Of a DNA stretch of 64,000 nucleotides, positions 17,954-26,331 are shown piece by piece; position 1 is the first letter of the stretch; each line of letters opens with the position of its first letter. Source of the stretch: JTS-RE9 sp964649195 (GTDB lineage: Bacteria; Planctomycetota; Phycisphaerae; Phycisphaerales; Phycisphaeraceae); the NCBI GenBank assembly GCA_964649195.1, contig CAZYPK010000006.1, forward strand, positions 1 to 64,000, read 5' to 3'. The position numbers were made by a program, and so were the translations under genes. The notes beneath the pieces are model-generated. The model made no database searches, was not told where the DNA came from, and was given only the letters and a program-made list of their open reading frames with translations.

Positions 17954-18386
17954 CCGCCACATGCAAATCGGATTGATAGTGATGCCATGAACCGCTTGTC
18001 GGTCTTGAACCTGAGAACTTTTGAGTGGCTGGGACCGCTTCGGGTGGGGCCGCTTCGGCTGGCTGGGGTTGAGTCCGCGAAGCCCCGGCCCGGATGCGCG
18101 AAGCAAGGCGGCGCAACTGAAGGCTGAACACGGAATGCTGAATGCTGAAGGTCGCCTGGCCGGGGCTTGCGCAAAGCCCCAGCCACCCGGAATAAGTTCT
18201 CAGGCTCCTTGCAGGAAGCCTCGGCTGCGGTGTGAGCGGCAGTCGCGGTGGTCGCCCGGTTGCGAAGGGTGATGTCTGTCGTGTTCGAGTTCCGCCGTCG
18301 AAGGTGTCCCTGACCACCCTTGAGGCTGTTCACGTCCGCGACTCGTTGAGTCGCGGCTCGGAGGTGTTGCGTCGTTCTCCGACCGT
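17954..18386. repeat. Repeat-rich intergenic region with a 137-bp duplicate of 16924-17061
   Basis: 18234-18370 repeats 16924-17061 almost exactly (a few substitutions and one indel) and includes the hairpin end GACTCGTTGAGTCGCGGCTC. 18025-18195 carries two inverted copies of the GGGGCTTCGCGGACTC family (about 18060 and 18160). No gene is supported in these 433 bp. The two 137-bp copies flank the toxin-antitoxin locus as direct repeats. Confidence 0.75.
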
Positions 18387-18935
18387 TCACTCCGTGGCGC
18401 CGGCCTTCTTCAGTTCCGCGATGATGGCCTTGTCCGAGGCCAGGCCCAGGGCGGTGTTGCCCAGTTTGTCCTTGATGTTCAAGTCGGCGCCGGCTTTGAC
18501 GAGGACCTTGACCGCATCGACGCGGCCGTTGGCGGCGGCCAGGTGAAGGGCGGTGCGCTGGCGGCCTTTTTCGGTCAGGTTCAGGTCGGCCTGCTTGGCC
18601 ACGAGCATCTGGAGGACCTTGCCGTGGCCTTCAAAGGCGGCCATGTGGGCGGCGGTGAAGCCGGGGAAGGTGCGGAACTCGAGCCGGACGTTGACATCGA
18701 CATCCTTGGCCGCCAGGATTTTCCTCATGGCCGCCAGGTCGTTTTCAAAGGCGGCGACATGGATCGGCTCGGCCGCATCGCGCCACTTGGAGGCGGGCAG
18801 CTTCTTGGGCGGCGCCTTCTTGGCGTCATCCTTCTTCTGCGCCACGGCGGGCATCGCCGCGAAACTCAGCAGGAGCGCGACGCAGGCGACAAGGCGAACG
18901 GTCAGGCGGGTGGCATGATCGGGGCGAGGATTCAT
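18387..18935 (-). CDS. Secreted ankyrin-repeat protein
   Basis: 182 aa from the ATG at 18935. A signal peptide (VRLVACVALLLSFAAMPAVAQ) is followed by a Lys-rich linker (KKDDAKKAPPKKLP). Four ankyrin-type units can be read from about residue 55: EPIHVAAFENDLAAMRKIL, FTAAHMAAFEGHGKVLQMLVAKQADLN, RTALHLAAANGRVDAVKVLVKAGADLN and GNTALGLASDKAIIAELKK. The units keep the G/A-x-T-x-LHxAAxxG pattern. Ankyrin stacks bind proteins; the partner is not evident. It is exported, so an envelope role is expected. The upstream in-frame ATG at 18968 would put eleven extra residues before the signal peptide. Confidence 0.88.
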   Translation of the reverse strand: MNPRPDHATRLTVRLVACVALLLSFAAMPAVAQKKDDAKKAPPKKLPASKWRDAAEPIHVAAFENDLAAMRKILAAKDVDVNVRLEFRTFPGFTAAHMAAFEGHGKVLQMLVAKQADLNLTEKGRQRTALHLAAANGRVDAVKVLVKAGADLNIKDKLGNTALGLASDKAIIAELKKAGATE

Positions 18936-19325
18936 GGCGAGGTCTCCAAATAGGACAGGTTCACGCATCGGATTCTAGCGTCATCCGGTTTCATGCCAAG
19001 AAAAATCTGAATGGCAGCGGCAGAGGCAGATTCTGACATTGTGACTTCTGCGCACGGCGCACAGAAGCAAAGCTCCAAATCACAATCACCAAATCTCAAA
19101 CAAGCTCCAAGCAAGGCGGAATCAATTCAAAGGGCGGAAACACACCGACTCGCCGTCCACGGGCAGGCCATTCGAGGCCTTGCTTGAAATTTGGAGCTTG
19201 TTTGGAATTCGAACTTTGTCATTTGGAGTTTCCCAACGAAAGCGGGGGCGGAGAACCAAACGGACCTGTGACCTGCAACCGGTCAATGGCCCGGATTTCA
19301 ATCATCTCTTATACTCCTGCCCCAT
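18936..19325. repeat. AT-rich inverted-repeat region
   Basis: About 19070-19125 (AAGCTCCAAATCACAATCAC, AAACAAGCTCCAAGC) and about 19175-19240 (CTTGAAATTTGGAGCTTGTT, TTGGAGTTTCC) are inverted copies of a low-GC repeat also seen at 54880-54935 and 55885-55945. The rest of this 390-bp gap shows no gene. Confidence 0.55.
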
Positions 19326-20441
19326 ATGAGCAATTCCAAACCTCCGCGACCGCCCTTTGCCTCACGGCTTTCGGAACTTCAAAAGCGAATTCCCAACTGG
19401 CGCGCCGATGCGCTGCTGGTCACCCAGCCGCGCGACATCCACTACCTCACCGGTTTCTGCGGCGAGGATAGCTGGGCCATCGTGCCCGCCGCCGGCAGGA
19501 AGGTGATCGTCCTCAGCGACTCCCGCTTTGATGAGGAGATCGATCAGAACGCGCCGCAGGCGGTGAAGATCATCCGCGACACCAAGACCTCGCTGATCGA
19601 CTGCCTCGACAAGGCGCTGCTGCCGCTCAAGGCCCGCTTCATCGCGGTGCAGGAGCAGTACCTGACGCTGTCGCTGGTCGGCAGGCTGCGCGACAAGGTG
19701 AAAGGGGCGACCTTCATTCCCGTGAGCGACGGCCTGCTCGAACAGCGCTCGGTCAAGGACGCCACGGAGATCGCCAGCCTGCGCAAGGCGGTGAAGATTC
19801 AGCAGCAGGCGTTCAAGGATCTGCTGGGCTACGTGAAGCCGGGCATGACCGAGTTGCAGGCCGCCGCGTATCTGGAGTTTCGCATGATGGACATGGGGGC
19901 GTCAGGCCCGGCGTTTCAGTCCATCGTCGGCGCCGGCGCCAACGCCAGCCTGCCGCACTATCGCCCCGGCGTTGCCAAACTGGAGAAGAACAACATCCTG
20001 CTCATCGACTGGGGCGCCCGCTACGAGGGATATCACAGCGACATGACCCGCACCATCGCCTTTGGCAGGATGCCGGCGAAAATTCAGGACATCTACAAGG
20101 TCGTGCACGAAGCCCAGCAGGCCGCCATCGACGCCATCGGCCCGGGCAAATCGTGCAAGGAGATCGACACCATCTCCCGCGACATCATCAACAAGGCCGG
20201 TTACGAAAAACAATTCCAGCACGGCCTGGGTCACGGCATCGGCCTGCAAATCCACGAACAACCCCGGCTCGGCGGCGCCTCCGAAGACCTGCTCAAGCCC
20301 GGACAGGTGATCACCATCGAGCCGGGCATCTACCTGCCGGGCATCGGCGGCGTGCGGTTGGAGGATGATGTGCTGGTGACCAAAAAGGGCCACGAAGTCC
20401 TGTGCGATTTGCCCAAAGGCATTGAATCCGCGATTATCTGA
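19326..20441 (+). CDS. M24 metallopeptidase, Xaa-Pro aminopeptidase type
   Basis: 371 aa. The N-terminal creatinase-like domain (residues about 1-140, ALLVTQPRDIHYLTGFCG) is followed by the pita-bread catalytic domain. The metal ligands are visible: Asp in LLIDWGARYEGYHSD, Asp in DMTRTIAFG, His in HGLGHGIGLQIHE, Glu in ITIEPGIYLPG and Glu in RLEDDVLV. These enzymes cut the first residue from peptides with Pro at position 2 and use two Mn or Co ions in the cytoplasm. It lies upstream of accB-accC, separated by a palindromic repeat; this M24-BCCP order is common in bacteria. Length is normal. Confidence 0.95.
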   Translation: MSNSKPPRPPFASRLSELQKRIPNWRADALLVTQPRDIHYLTGFCGEDSWAIVPAAGRKVIVLSDSRFDEEIDQNAPQAVKIIRDTKTSLIDCLDKALLPLKARFIAVQEQYLTLSLVGRLRDKVKGATFIPVSDGLLEQRSVKDATEIASLRKAVKIQQQAFKDLLGYVKPGMTELQAAAYLEFRMMDMGASGPAFQSIVGAGANASLPHYRPGVAKLEKNNILLIDWGARYEGYHSDMTRTIAFGRMPAKIQDIYKVVHEAQQAAIDAIGPGKSCKEIDTISRDIINKAGYEKQFQHGLGHGIGLQIHEQPRLGGASEDLLKPGQVITIEPGIYLPGIGGVRLEDDVLVTKKGHEVLCDLPKGIESAII

Positions 20442-20626
20442 AAGACAGCGGGTGTCGGGTATCGGGTGTCGGGTGTCGGGTGTCGGATTTGGGATTTTGC
20501 TGGGAGCCTTGAGGGGCAGAACGTGGACGTTACCAGCACCCGATACCCGACACACCCGAAACCCGAAACCCGAAACCCGATACCCAAAATCCGAAATCCG
20601 CAATCCGAAATCCCAAATCCAAAACC
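20442..20626. repeat. Imperfect palindrome built from CGGGTGTCGGGTATCGGG and GGATTTCGG-type words
   Basis: The left side (GGTATCGGGTGTCGGGTGTC) is mirrored by the right side (GATACCCGACACACCCG) around a unique core (20500-20540), then followed by AATCCGAAATCCGCAATCC words. It fills the gap between the peptidase and accB and leaves little room for a promoter. Confidence 0.65.
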
Positions 20627-21103
20627 ATGGACCTGAAAAACCTCAAATCCCTGATCAAACTGATGGTTGACAACGGGTTGACCGAAGTCGATCTCAAAGA
20701 TCCCAATGGGGAGAGCATCACGCTCAAACGCGGACATGCCCCCGCCCCCGCCCCCGGACCCGCCCTCGCCCTCGGGGAAGGTGGCGTGCAGTATGTTGCT
20801 GCGCCACCGGCTTACGTTGCTACGCCGCAAGCGGCTGCCACCGCCAAGTCGTCCGATGAGGGACTGGTCACGATCGTCAGCCCGATGGTCGGCACGTTCT
20901 ACGCCTCCTCCAGCCCCGATGCTCCGCCCTTTGTCAACATCGGCGACCGCATCAGCGATGAGAGCGTCGTCTGCCTCGTCGAGGCGATGAAGGTGTTCAA
21001 CGAAATCAAGGCCGAGACCGCCGGCGCCATCCACTCCGTCCTCGTCGCCAGCGGACAGGCGGTGGAGTTCGGACAACCGCTGTTCAAGGTGAAGCCGGGG
21101 TGA
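20627..21103 (+). CDS. accB: Biotin carboxyl carrier protein of acetyl-CoA carboxylase
   Basis: 158 aa. The N-terminal segment (KNLKSLIKLMVDNGLTEVDL) fits BCCP. An Ala/Pro-rich linker follows (residues about 38-80). The C-terminal biotinyl domain begins ITVSPMVGTFY-like (TIVSPMVGTFYASSSPDA) and carries the biotin-attachment motif EAMKVFNEI, with the modified Lys in AMK. It carries CO2 from biotin carboxylase to the carboxyltransferase in the first step of fatty acid synthesis. The accC gene follows 190 bp later, across a repeat block. Confidence 0.95.
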   Translation: MDLKNLKSLIKLMVDNGLTEVDLKDPNGESITLKRGHAPAPAPGPALALGEGGVQYVAAPPAYVATPQAAATAKSSDEGLVTIVSPMVGTFYASSSPDAPPFVNIGDRISDESVVCLVEAMKVFNEIKAETAGAIHSVLVASGQAVEFGQPLFKVKPG

Positions 21104-21293
21104 GAGCAGGGCCAAGGAAAGAGGGCCTGGGGCCTAGGACGGAGGCGTTTTGTCCCGCTGGTCACTCTAGCCCCTAGTCCCCCAAGTCTTGGACTCTCCT
21201 CCCTAGGCCCCAGGCCCTTCTTCCCCCAGGCCCTCTTTCCTAGGCCCTAGGCCCTCCTCCCTAGGCCCTTCTTCCCCCCAGGCCCTCTTCCTC
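21104..21293. repeat. CTAGGCCC-rich repeat block between accB and accC
   Basis: The word CCTAGGCCC / GGGCCTAGG is iterated (for example CCTAGGCCCCAGGCCCTTCT and CCTAGGCCCTAGGCCCTCCT) in both orientations and forms a weak large hairpin around 21150. It separates two genes of one enzyme. Confidence 0.6.
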
Positions 21294-22643
21294 ATGTTCT
21301 CACGCATCCTCATCGCCAACCGTGGTGAAATCGCCCTGCGGATCATTCGAGCCGCCCGCGCGCTGGGCATCGAATCCGTCGCGGTCTATTCGACGGCTGA
21401 CAAGGACTCGGCCCATGTTCGCGTCGCCGACCGCGCCATCTGCATCGGCGGTCCCGCGCCGGCCGATTCATACCTCAACATCCCCCGCCTGATCTCCGCC
21501 GCCGAGGTCGCCAACGTCGATGCCATTCACCCCGGCTACGGGTTCCTCGCGGAAAACAGCCACTTCGCCGAGGTCTGCCGATCATGCAAAATCGAATTCA
21601 TCGGCCCCAGCGTCGAATCCATGTCCATCCTCGGCAACAAGGTCTCCTGCAAGCAGACCGCCATCAAACACAAAGTCCCCACCGCACCCGGCAGCAAGGG
21701 CAAAATCACCGACGAGGAACAGGCCCTGAAAGTCGCCCACGACATCGGCTACCCCGTCATCATCAAGGCGGCGGCGGGCGGCGGCGGGCGCGGCATGCGC
21801 GTCGCGCACAACGACATCGCCCTGCGCTCGGGCCTCAAACAAGCCATGGCCGAGGCGGAAGCGGGCTTCGGCGATGCCACCGTCTATATCGAAAAGTTCA
21901 TCGAAAAGGCCCGACACGTCGAAGTGCAGATCATCGGCGACCAACACGGCAACCTCGTCCACCTCTGGGAACGCGACTGCACCATGCAGCGACGCCACCA
22001 GAAACTCATCGAGGAAGCCCCCTGCCCCGTGCTCACCGAAAAGGAACGCGAGGAAGTCTGTGCCGCCGCGGTGCGCCTGTGCAAGGCGGCGAGCTATCAC
22101 TCGGCAGGCACCGTCGAGTTCCTCATGGATGCCGTCGCGCGGAAGTTCTACCTCATGGAGGTGAACACCCGCGTGCAGGTCGAGCATCCCGTGACTGAAA
22201 TGATCACCGGCATCGACATCGTGAAAACGCAGATCCGAGTCGCCGCCGGCGAGAGACTGGGCTTCACGCAGAAGCAGGTCGAACGCCGGGGCCACGCCAT
22301 GGAGTGCCGCATCAACGCCGAAGACCCCGCCCGAGGCTTCGCCCCGTCGCCGGGCGTCATCACCCAGTTCGACCCGCCCGGCGGCCGGGGCGTCCGTGTC
22401 GATACCCACTGCTACTCAGGCTACCGCGTGCCGCCCAATTACGACTCCATGATCGCCAAGCTCATCGCCTTCGGCGCCACCCGCGAAGAGGTGCTCGCCA
22501 CCATGCGAACCGCACTCGCCGAGTTCCGCGTCGATCCCATCAAGACCACCATCCCCCTCCACGCGAGATTGATGAGGCACGGCAACTTCATCAACAACGA
22601 CACCGACATCCACTTCGTCGAACGGCTGCTGGAGCAGAAGTGA
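21294..22643 (+). CDS. accC: Biotin carboxylase subunit of acetyl-CoA carboxylase
   Basis: 449 aa, the usual length. The N-terminal Rossmann-like domain (FSRILIANRGEIALRIIRAARALGI) is followed by the ATP-grasp domain with the glycine-rich loop KAAAGGGGRGMRVA and the metal/bicarbonate segments MEVNTRVQVEHPVTEMITGID and ECRINAEDP. It carboxylates the biotin of AccB using ATP and bicarbonate. The biotin carboxylase C-terminal domain is present to the end. The carboxyltransferase genes are not in this window. Confidence 0.97.
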   Translation: MFSRILIANRGEIALRIIRAARALGIESVAVYSTADKDSAHVRVADRAICIGGPAPADSYLNIPRLISAAEVANVDAIHPGYGFLAENSHFAEVCRSCKIEFIGPSVESMSILGNKVSCKQTAIKHKVPTAPGSKGKITDEEQALKVAHDIGYPVIIKAAAGGGGRGMRVAHNDIALRSGLKQAMAEAEAGFGDATVYIEKFIEKARHVEVQIIGDQHGNLVHLWERDCTMQRRHQKLIEEAPCPVLTEKEREEVCAAAVRLCKAASYHSAGTVEFLMDAVARKFYLMEVNTRVQVEHPVTEMITGIDIVKTQIRVAAGERLGFTQKQVERRGHAMECRINAEDPARGFAPSPGVITQFDPPGGRGVRVDTHCYSGYRVPPNYDSMIAKLIAFGATREEVLATMRTALAEFRVDPIKTTIPLHARLMRHGNFINNDTDIHFVERLLEQK

Positions 22644-22660
22644 GGAGGGGAGGAAGTCCG

Positions 22661-22969
22661 TTGCCCCAATCACAGCATTATCTTCACATCGGCGGACTGA
22701 TCGCGGCCGGTTTTGATCGAACCGGACGATACCTGCTTGCCGTTTCGCACAACGGGCGCGGTCTGTTCGATTCCAAGGATTGGACGCGCGTCGCGAGGGA
22801 TCATGAGGCTGCGTTTCCTGGAATGAACAGGATCGCAATGGGAATCGGACCGATTGCCGGGGAGCGGATCACGGTTGTCGAAAAGGATTACACGACGGAT
22901 GTCTCTCACATTCATGAGCATACATACGCACGAGCCGGGGGAATGTTCAATATATTATGCTCTGATTAG
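22661..22969 (+). CDS. Hypothetical protein
   Basis: 102 aa if translation starts at TTG 22661, 17 nt after the accC stop and just behind a strong AGGAGGGGAGGAAG Shine-Dalgarno tract. The sequence (HYLHIGGLIAAGFDRTGRYLLAVSHNGRGLFDSKDW) has a beta-propeller-like flavour (FDRTGRYLLAVSHNGRGLFD), but one blade only. The family is not recognised. The reading frame extends upstream inside accC, but that part is a shadow. Spacing suggests co-transcription with accC. Confidence 0.5.
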   Translation: MPQSQHYLHIGGLIAAGFDRTGRYLLAVSHNGRGLFDSKDWTRVARDHEAAFPGMNRIAMGIGPIAGERITVVEKDYTTDVSHIHEHTYARAGGMFNILCSD

Positions 22970-23889
22970 TATGGCACTGCGGTCAAGTAACCAGAACACC
23001 GTAACCCACGCTTCAGAAGCACGGCAGGTCGATACATGATGTCTAATTCAAGGGCGCTGGAATCGACTGTCATTTGAATCAGACGGCCAACAGGAGTCAT
23101 CTTGTCAAGAGCTTACTCAGGAAATCCGCAGAGCGTGTTCTCGAAGCCGATCACACCAGGAGTCCGAGTGCTTCGGGCGTCAGTTCGCCCCTCCATTCTG
23201 AAACGTGAACAAACTGACTCTCCATTGCCTTTGACCAGGCGATGCTGGCTTCACTCCTGTCACCTTTAGACGGTGAAAGAAGCTGGAAGGTTGCTTCCAC
23301 CACCATGACATGTGGGCTGGAGGCACGAAGGCACGCTGACATGCTCAAACGCTTAATCAATTGGCTTGCCGGAACTCCCACCTGATGGTCAAGCTTGCCA
23401 TCCAGCATCTTCTCCAAGGAACAACGAGCGAACTTCGCACCCTCGACGAAGACCTGACGGCCGACCTGTATTTCTGGGCGAACCGCCGCACGGCACAGCA
23501 CAGAGGCCTTACGCCGATGGGGCTGCAAGCATCTCAGCCGACGGTGCTGCGGTGGTACGGCGTGGACCTGTCCGCCCTTCCGCGATGCCCGATGTGTGTA
23601 CCCGCCGCGACGGTAGGCCCCGTAGCTCAATTCAGGTGAGTTGATACCCAGTGCTCGCATTGTTTCCCTCTGATCGCCTGACATCAAATACGGACGAATG
23701 CACTATGGCATCCAACAAAGAAGTCATCGGCAAGTACCAATCGTAGTGCGCAACGATCTTTTGCTACAGTGACTGTGGGAGCAGTGTTGTCCCAATTGCC
23801 GCTGGGCCGACAAGAGAAAGATCGGCTATTGCCCCTCGAAGTGAACCGCGACACCATTCGCAGATGACGAATCTTCCGACGAGGCTCTC
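22970..23889. other. 920-bp region without a recognisable gene
   Basis: Open frames exist on both strands (23361-23639 plus, 23151-23687 minus), but neither shows motifs, a ribosome-binding site or plausible composition. It could be degraded sequence at the left edge of the CRISPR island, or part of an unrecognised gene. A tRNA-like word at about 23612 does not extend to a cloverleaf. Confidence 0.5.
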
Positions 23890-24786
23890 ATGGCCCAGCT
23901 TGCCGACGCGATCCGATCACACCTGGCAACCATCCCGATCCTGCCGCAGCAGTTCCGTCTGGACGTACCGGATATGCCGTACCTCGACGCCTCCCTGCTG
24001 CGCGGCGTGTGGGGCGCGGCACTGCATGATCTTGATCCCGTCGCCTTCCGCGAGATGTTTAAGCCAGACCCTGTCGGAACCGAACGCGATGCCTCCCGAT
24101 ACGTGGTGCGGCTGACCCGATTTGGAACGGAGTTCATTGTCCAGTGGATTCTCATCGGCGACGCCATTCAATTTGAGCGCAGCCTCAGCCGTGCCTGGGA
24201 TATCGCATCAGGCATGGGGCTGGGACGTGATCGCCGCCGGTTTCAAATTCACAGGATTCAGGGCGTCGATCCCGACGGCAATGCCACAGACGCCGCCGAG
24301 CGATGGTCGCTCGACCGATGCGCCTGGCCGGCCTCCATTGCCATCACCGGCCCCTCCCGACTCTCCTTCCCGGGCCCTTTGCGCCTCATGCGCAAGCCTC
24401 CAGGTCAGCGAAACGCCAGAAGCATGCTGATCCTCCAGCCGACCTTGACCGACATCATCGTCAGCGTGCGCCGTCGTTTGGGAACGTTCCTGCCTGCAAC
24501 GAGCCAGGACGAGTGGAGAACACTGGCCCGTGCCGCGGAAGATTTGTCACGTGTCATACCCGTCCTCTCCGGCCCCTGGCAACCGTGCGATCTGCATCGG
24601 CCCAAGGAGGAAGACATACGCCGCGGGGTCCGTGGTTCTCTGCTTTTGCCCCAAGGCCCGGCCGATCTGTGGCCCCTTCTCGCCGCCGCACAGTGGCTCC
24701 ATATCGGCAAGAGTACGATCGAGGGATTGGGCCGGATGTTGATCGAACCTGCCTCTCCACCTGTGGATGACCGCATCCGCAAGTAA
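23890..24786 (+). CDS. cas6: CRISPR precursor-RNA endoribonuclease Cas6
   Basis: 298 aa. It is a RAMP-fold protein of the Cas6 family that acts in type I and III systems. Diagnostic parts are the N-terminal ferredoxin-like segment (DVPDMPYLDASLLRGVWGAALH) and, at the C-terminus, SFPGPLRLMRK followed by the family signature LHIGKSTIEGLGRMLIE, which resembles the G-x-G-x3-G-x-G-x loop near the RNA site. A catalytic His is likely near the middle (for example LHDLD or LHR), but I cannot assign it by eye. It is the first gene of the adaptation/processing block, 40 nt upstream of cas2 and on the same strand as the array whose transcript it would cut. Confidence 0.85.
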   Translation: MAQLADAIRSHLATIPILPQQFRLDVPDMPYLDASLLRGVWGAALHDLDPVAFREMFKPDPVGTERDASRYVVRLTRFGTEFIVQWILIGDAIQFERSLSRAWDIASGMGLGRDRRRFQIHRIQGVDPDGNATDAAERWSLDRCAWPASIAITGPSRLSFPGPLRLMRKPPGQRNARSMLILQPTLTDIIVSVRRRLGTFLPATSQDEWRTLARAAEDLSRVIPVLSGPWQPCDLHRPKEEDIRRGVRGSLLLPQGPADLWPLLAAAQWLHIGKSTIEGLGRMLIEPASPPVDDRIRK

Positions 24787-24826
24787 CCCAATCTGTCCGA
24801 TGCACCTCGCCCCCTGCGTATGACCA

Positions 24827-25141
24827 GTGGTGCGATACGTCATTGCCTACGACATCGCGAGTCCCCGAAGGCTGCGCCGTGTTGCGCGCGTCCTTGAACG
24901 CCACGCGATCCGCACCCAGAAATCCGTCTTCCTCTATGTCGGCAATGATGCGTCGCTCAAGATACTGCTTGATGAGTTGGGCGCCCTCATCAACATCCGT
25001 GAAGACACCATCCAGGCCTGGCGTCTGGGCGCCGAACAACTCGCCGCGAGTGCCGCGCGAGGAAACGCAACTGTCACCACACCCGCTGCTGCGGTATTGC
25101 ACTCGTCAAGACCTCTCTTTGTCCAAGGGCGTCAAACATGA
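24827..25141 (+). CDS. cas2: CRISPR adaptation protein Cas2
   Basis: 104 aa from GTG 24827. The N-terminal ferredoxin strand VRYVIAYDIASPRRLRRVARVLERH contains the Cas2 metal Asp (YDI) and the Arg-rich helix. The next strand is KSVFLYVGNDASLKILLDEL, then a final strand IQAWRLG. Cas2 bridges Cas1 dimers during spacer acquisition. The C-terminal 20 residues (TVTTPAAAVLHSSRPLFVQGRQT) are longer than usual and reach into the start of cas1 with a 4-nt overlap. Overlap and strand make one operon cas6-cas2-cas1. Confidence 0.9.
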   Translation: MVRYVIAYDIASPRRLRRVARVLERHAIRTQKSVFLYVGNDASLKILLDELGALINIREDTIQAWRLGAEQLAASAARGNATVTTPAAAVLHSSRPLFVQGRQT

Positions 25142-26259
25142 ACTCACAAGACATGCTGCTCCAACTGCAATCTCAGGTCTATCGGGAGACGCGAACCGCA
25201 CATGCCCCACTGGGCAATCTAATGCCCTGGCTTGTGGATCGCCGCAACCTCGAAGCCGCGCTTGAACGCGTCGCCGATTCCGATGGCGCGTCCACTCCCG
25301 GTCTCGACGGGGTGATCGCTGCTCAAGTCACCGCACATCCAGGAGCATGGCTGGCCAAGCTCGCGGATCAACTGATGACGAACACTTACCAACCTCAGGC
25401 TCCACGTTGGGTTGAGGTGCCCAAGAGCACGACCCTCCTGCTGCGCCACAACGTCCAGGTCGCCTGGCTCACCCCCGGCGGCAGCCGATGCCATGGCCGA
25501 CTCGTCCGCGCGCAGCCATCCTCCACACTCCTGCGCGTCCACCAGCACCAGACTTTCGCCGACGCCGGTCATCGTCTGACCTTCGCCCGAGACGTTGTCC
25601 AACGCAAGATCCGGTCGCAGATCGATGCCGCCCGCCATTACCAGCGCCAAGGCCGCACCGCTTCACTTCGCAGTCCCCTCCTCCGGCAATTGAAGATTTT
25701 TCTTGACAATGCCGCCTCCGCGCGCGATCTTGACTGCCTTCGCGGCATGGAGGGCGCCGCCTCCGCCGTTTGGTTCAACCTCTTTGGCAAGTTCATACGA
25801 TCGCCTTGGACCTTTCAACAGCGCACCCGCCGGCCACCAACCGATCCGGTCAACGCGCTGCTGAGCCTCGGATACACTTGCCTCTCCACCCGCATCGTCG
25901 CCCGATGCGAGGCCGTCGGCCTCGAAACCGCTTTGGGCGCGCTGCACGACTACCGTGCCGGCCGGCCCTCCCTGGCCTGCGACCTTATCGAGCCGCTGCG
26001 TGTGCCCGTCGTCGATCGCTGGGTGCTGATGCTCTGCAACGAGCAGCGCCTCACGCCCGATTGCTTCCGCACCGTCGATGGCGGCGTCAAACTCCAGCCG
26101 GCGCAGTTCCCCCAGGTTCTGGCTTGGTGGGAGGAACACTGGGACGAAATCGCCGCCGCCGAACGGATCACAACGGAGATCGACGCTCTGGTCCGCTTCA
26201 TCCGCCGGCCCGTTCTCCCGCCGATGGGGCGCGATGGTCCCGTCAGGATTCCTGAATAA
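25138..26259 (+). CDS. cas1: RT-remnant/Cas1 fusion, internally deleted
   Basis: 373 aa. Residues 1-96 match the N-terminus of group-II-intron-like reverse transcriptases (RT0/RT1): LVDRRNLEAALERV, GLDGV, WLAKLADQL, then TYQPQAPRWVEVPK. At residue 97 the sequence jumps to Cas1 (TTLLLRHNVQVAWLTPGG), late in its N-terminal beta domain. The catalytic Cas1 lobe is intact: Glu205 in MEGAASAVWF, His270 in ALHDYRAGRP and Glu285 in DLIEPLR. No YxDD or other RT catalytic motif exists anywhere in the frame. RT-Cas1 fusions of type III systems, which acquire spacers from RNA, normally contain a complete RT. Here roughly the RT core and the first part of Cas1 are missing, yet the join is in frame. The stop codon lies inside an 86-bp repeat, so the tail may also be altered. 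Confidence 0.88.
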   Translation: MNSQDMLLQLQSQVYRETRTAHAPLGNLMPWLVDRRNLEAALERVADSDGASTPGLDGVIAAQVTAHPGAWLAKLADQLMTNTYQPQAPRWVEVPKSTTLLLRHNVQVAWLTPGGSRCHGRLVRAQPSSTLLRVHQHQTFADAGHRLTFARDVVQRKIRSQIDAARHYQRQGRTASLRSPLLRQLKIFLDNAASARDLDCLRGMEGAASAVWFNLFGKFIRSPWTFQQRTRRPPTDPVNALLSLGYTCLSTRIVARCEAVGLETALGALHDYRAGRPSLACDLIEPLRVPVVDRWVLMLCNEQRLTPDCFRTVDGGVKLQPAQFPQVLAWWEEHWDEIAAAERITTEIDALVRFIRRPVLPPMGRDGPVRIPE

Positions 26260-26331
26260 CCTCACGTCCCAGCCGCTTGCGGCGTAGCAATCCCCGGTTC
26301 ACGGTGCATCGGGGGGGTTATTCAGAAGTCC
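26246..26331. repeat. 86-bp MITE-like element, copy A (forms the cas1 stop)
   Basis: Terminal repeats GGATTCCTGAATAACC and GGTTATTCAGAAGTCC are inverted with two mismatches. The interior holds AGCCGCTTGCGGC and GGTTCACGGTGCATCGG. Other copies: 50839-50901 (partial), 53581-53664 and 57081-57165. The TAA in GAATAACC ends the cas1 frame. Confidence 0.88.

Noticed and set aside
23610..23645. tRNA-like start GGCCCCGTAGCTCAATT
   Set aside because: No TpsiC arm, anticodon stem or CCA end follows, so no cloverleaf.
25138..25430. Independent group II intron or retron reverse transcriptase
   Set aside because: The RT-like part has no catalytic motifs, no intron RNA structure nearby, and is fused in frame to Cas1.
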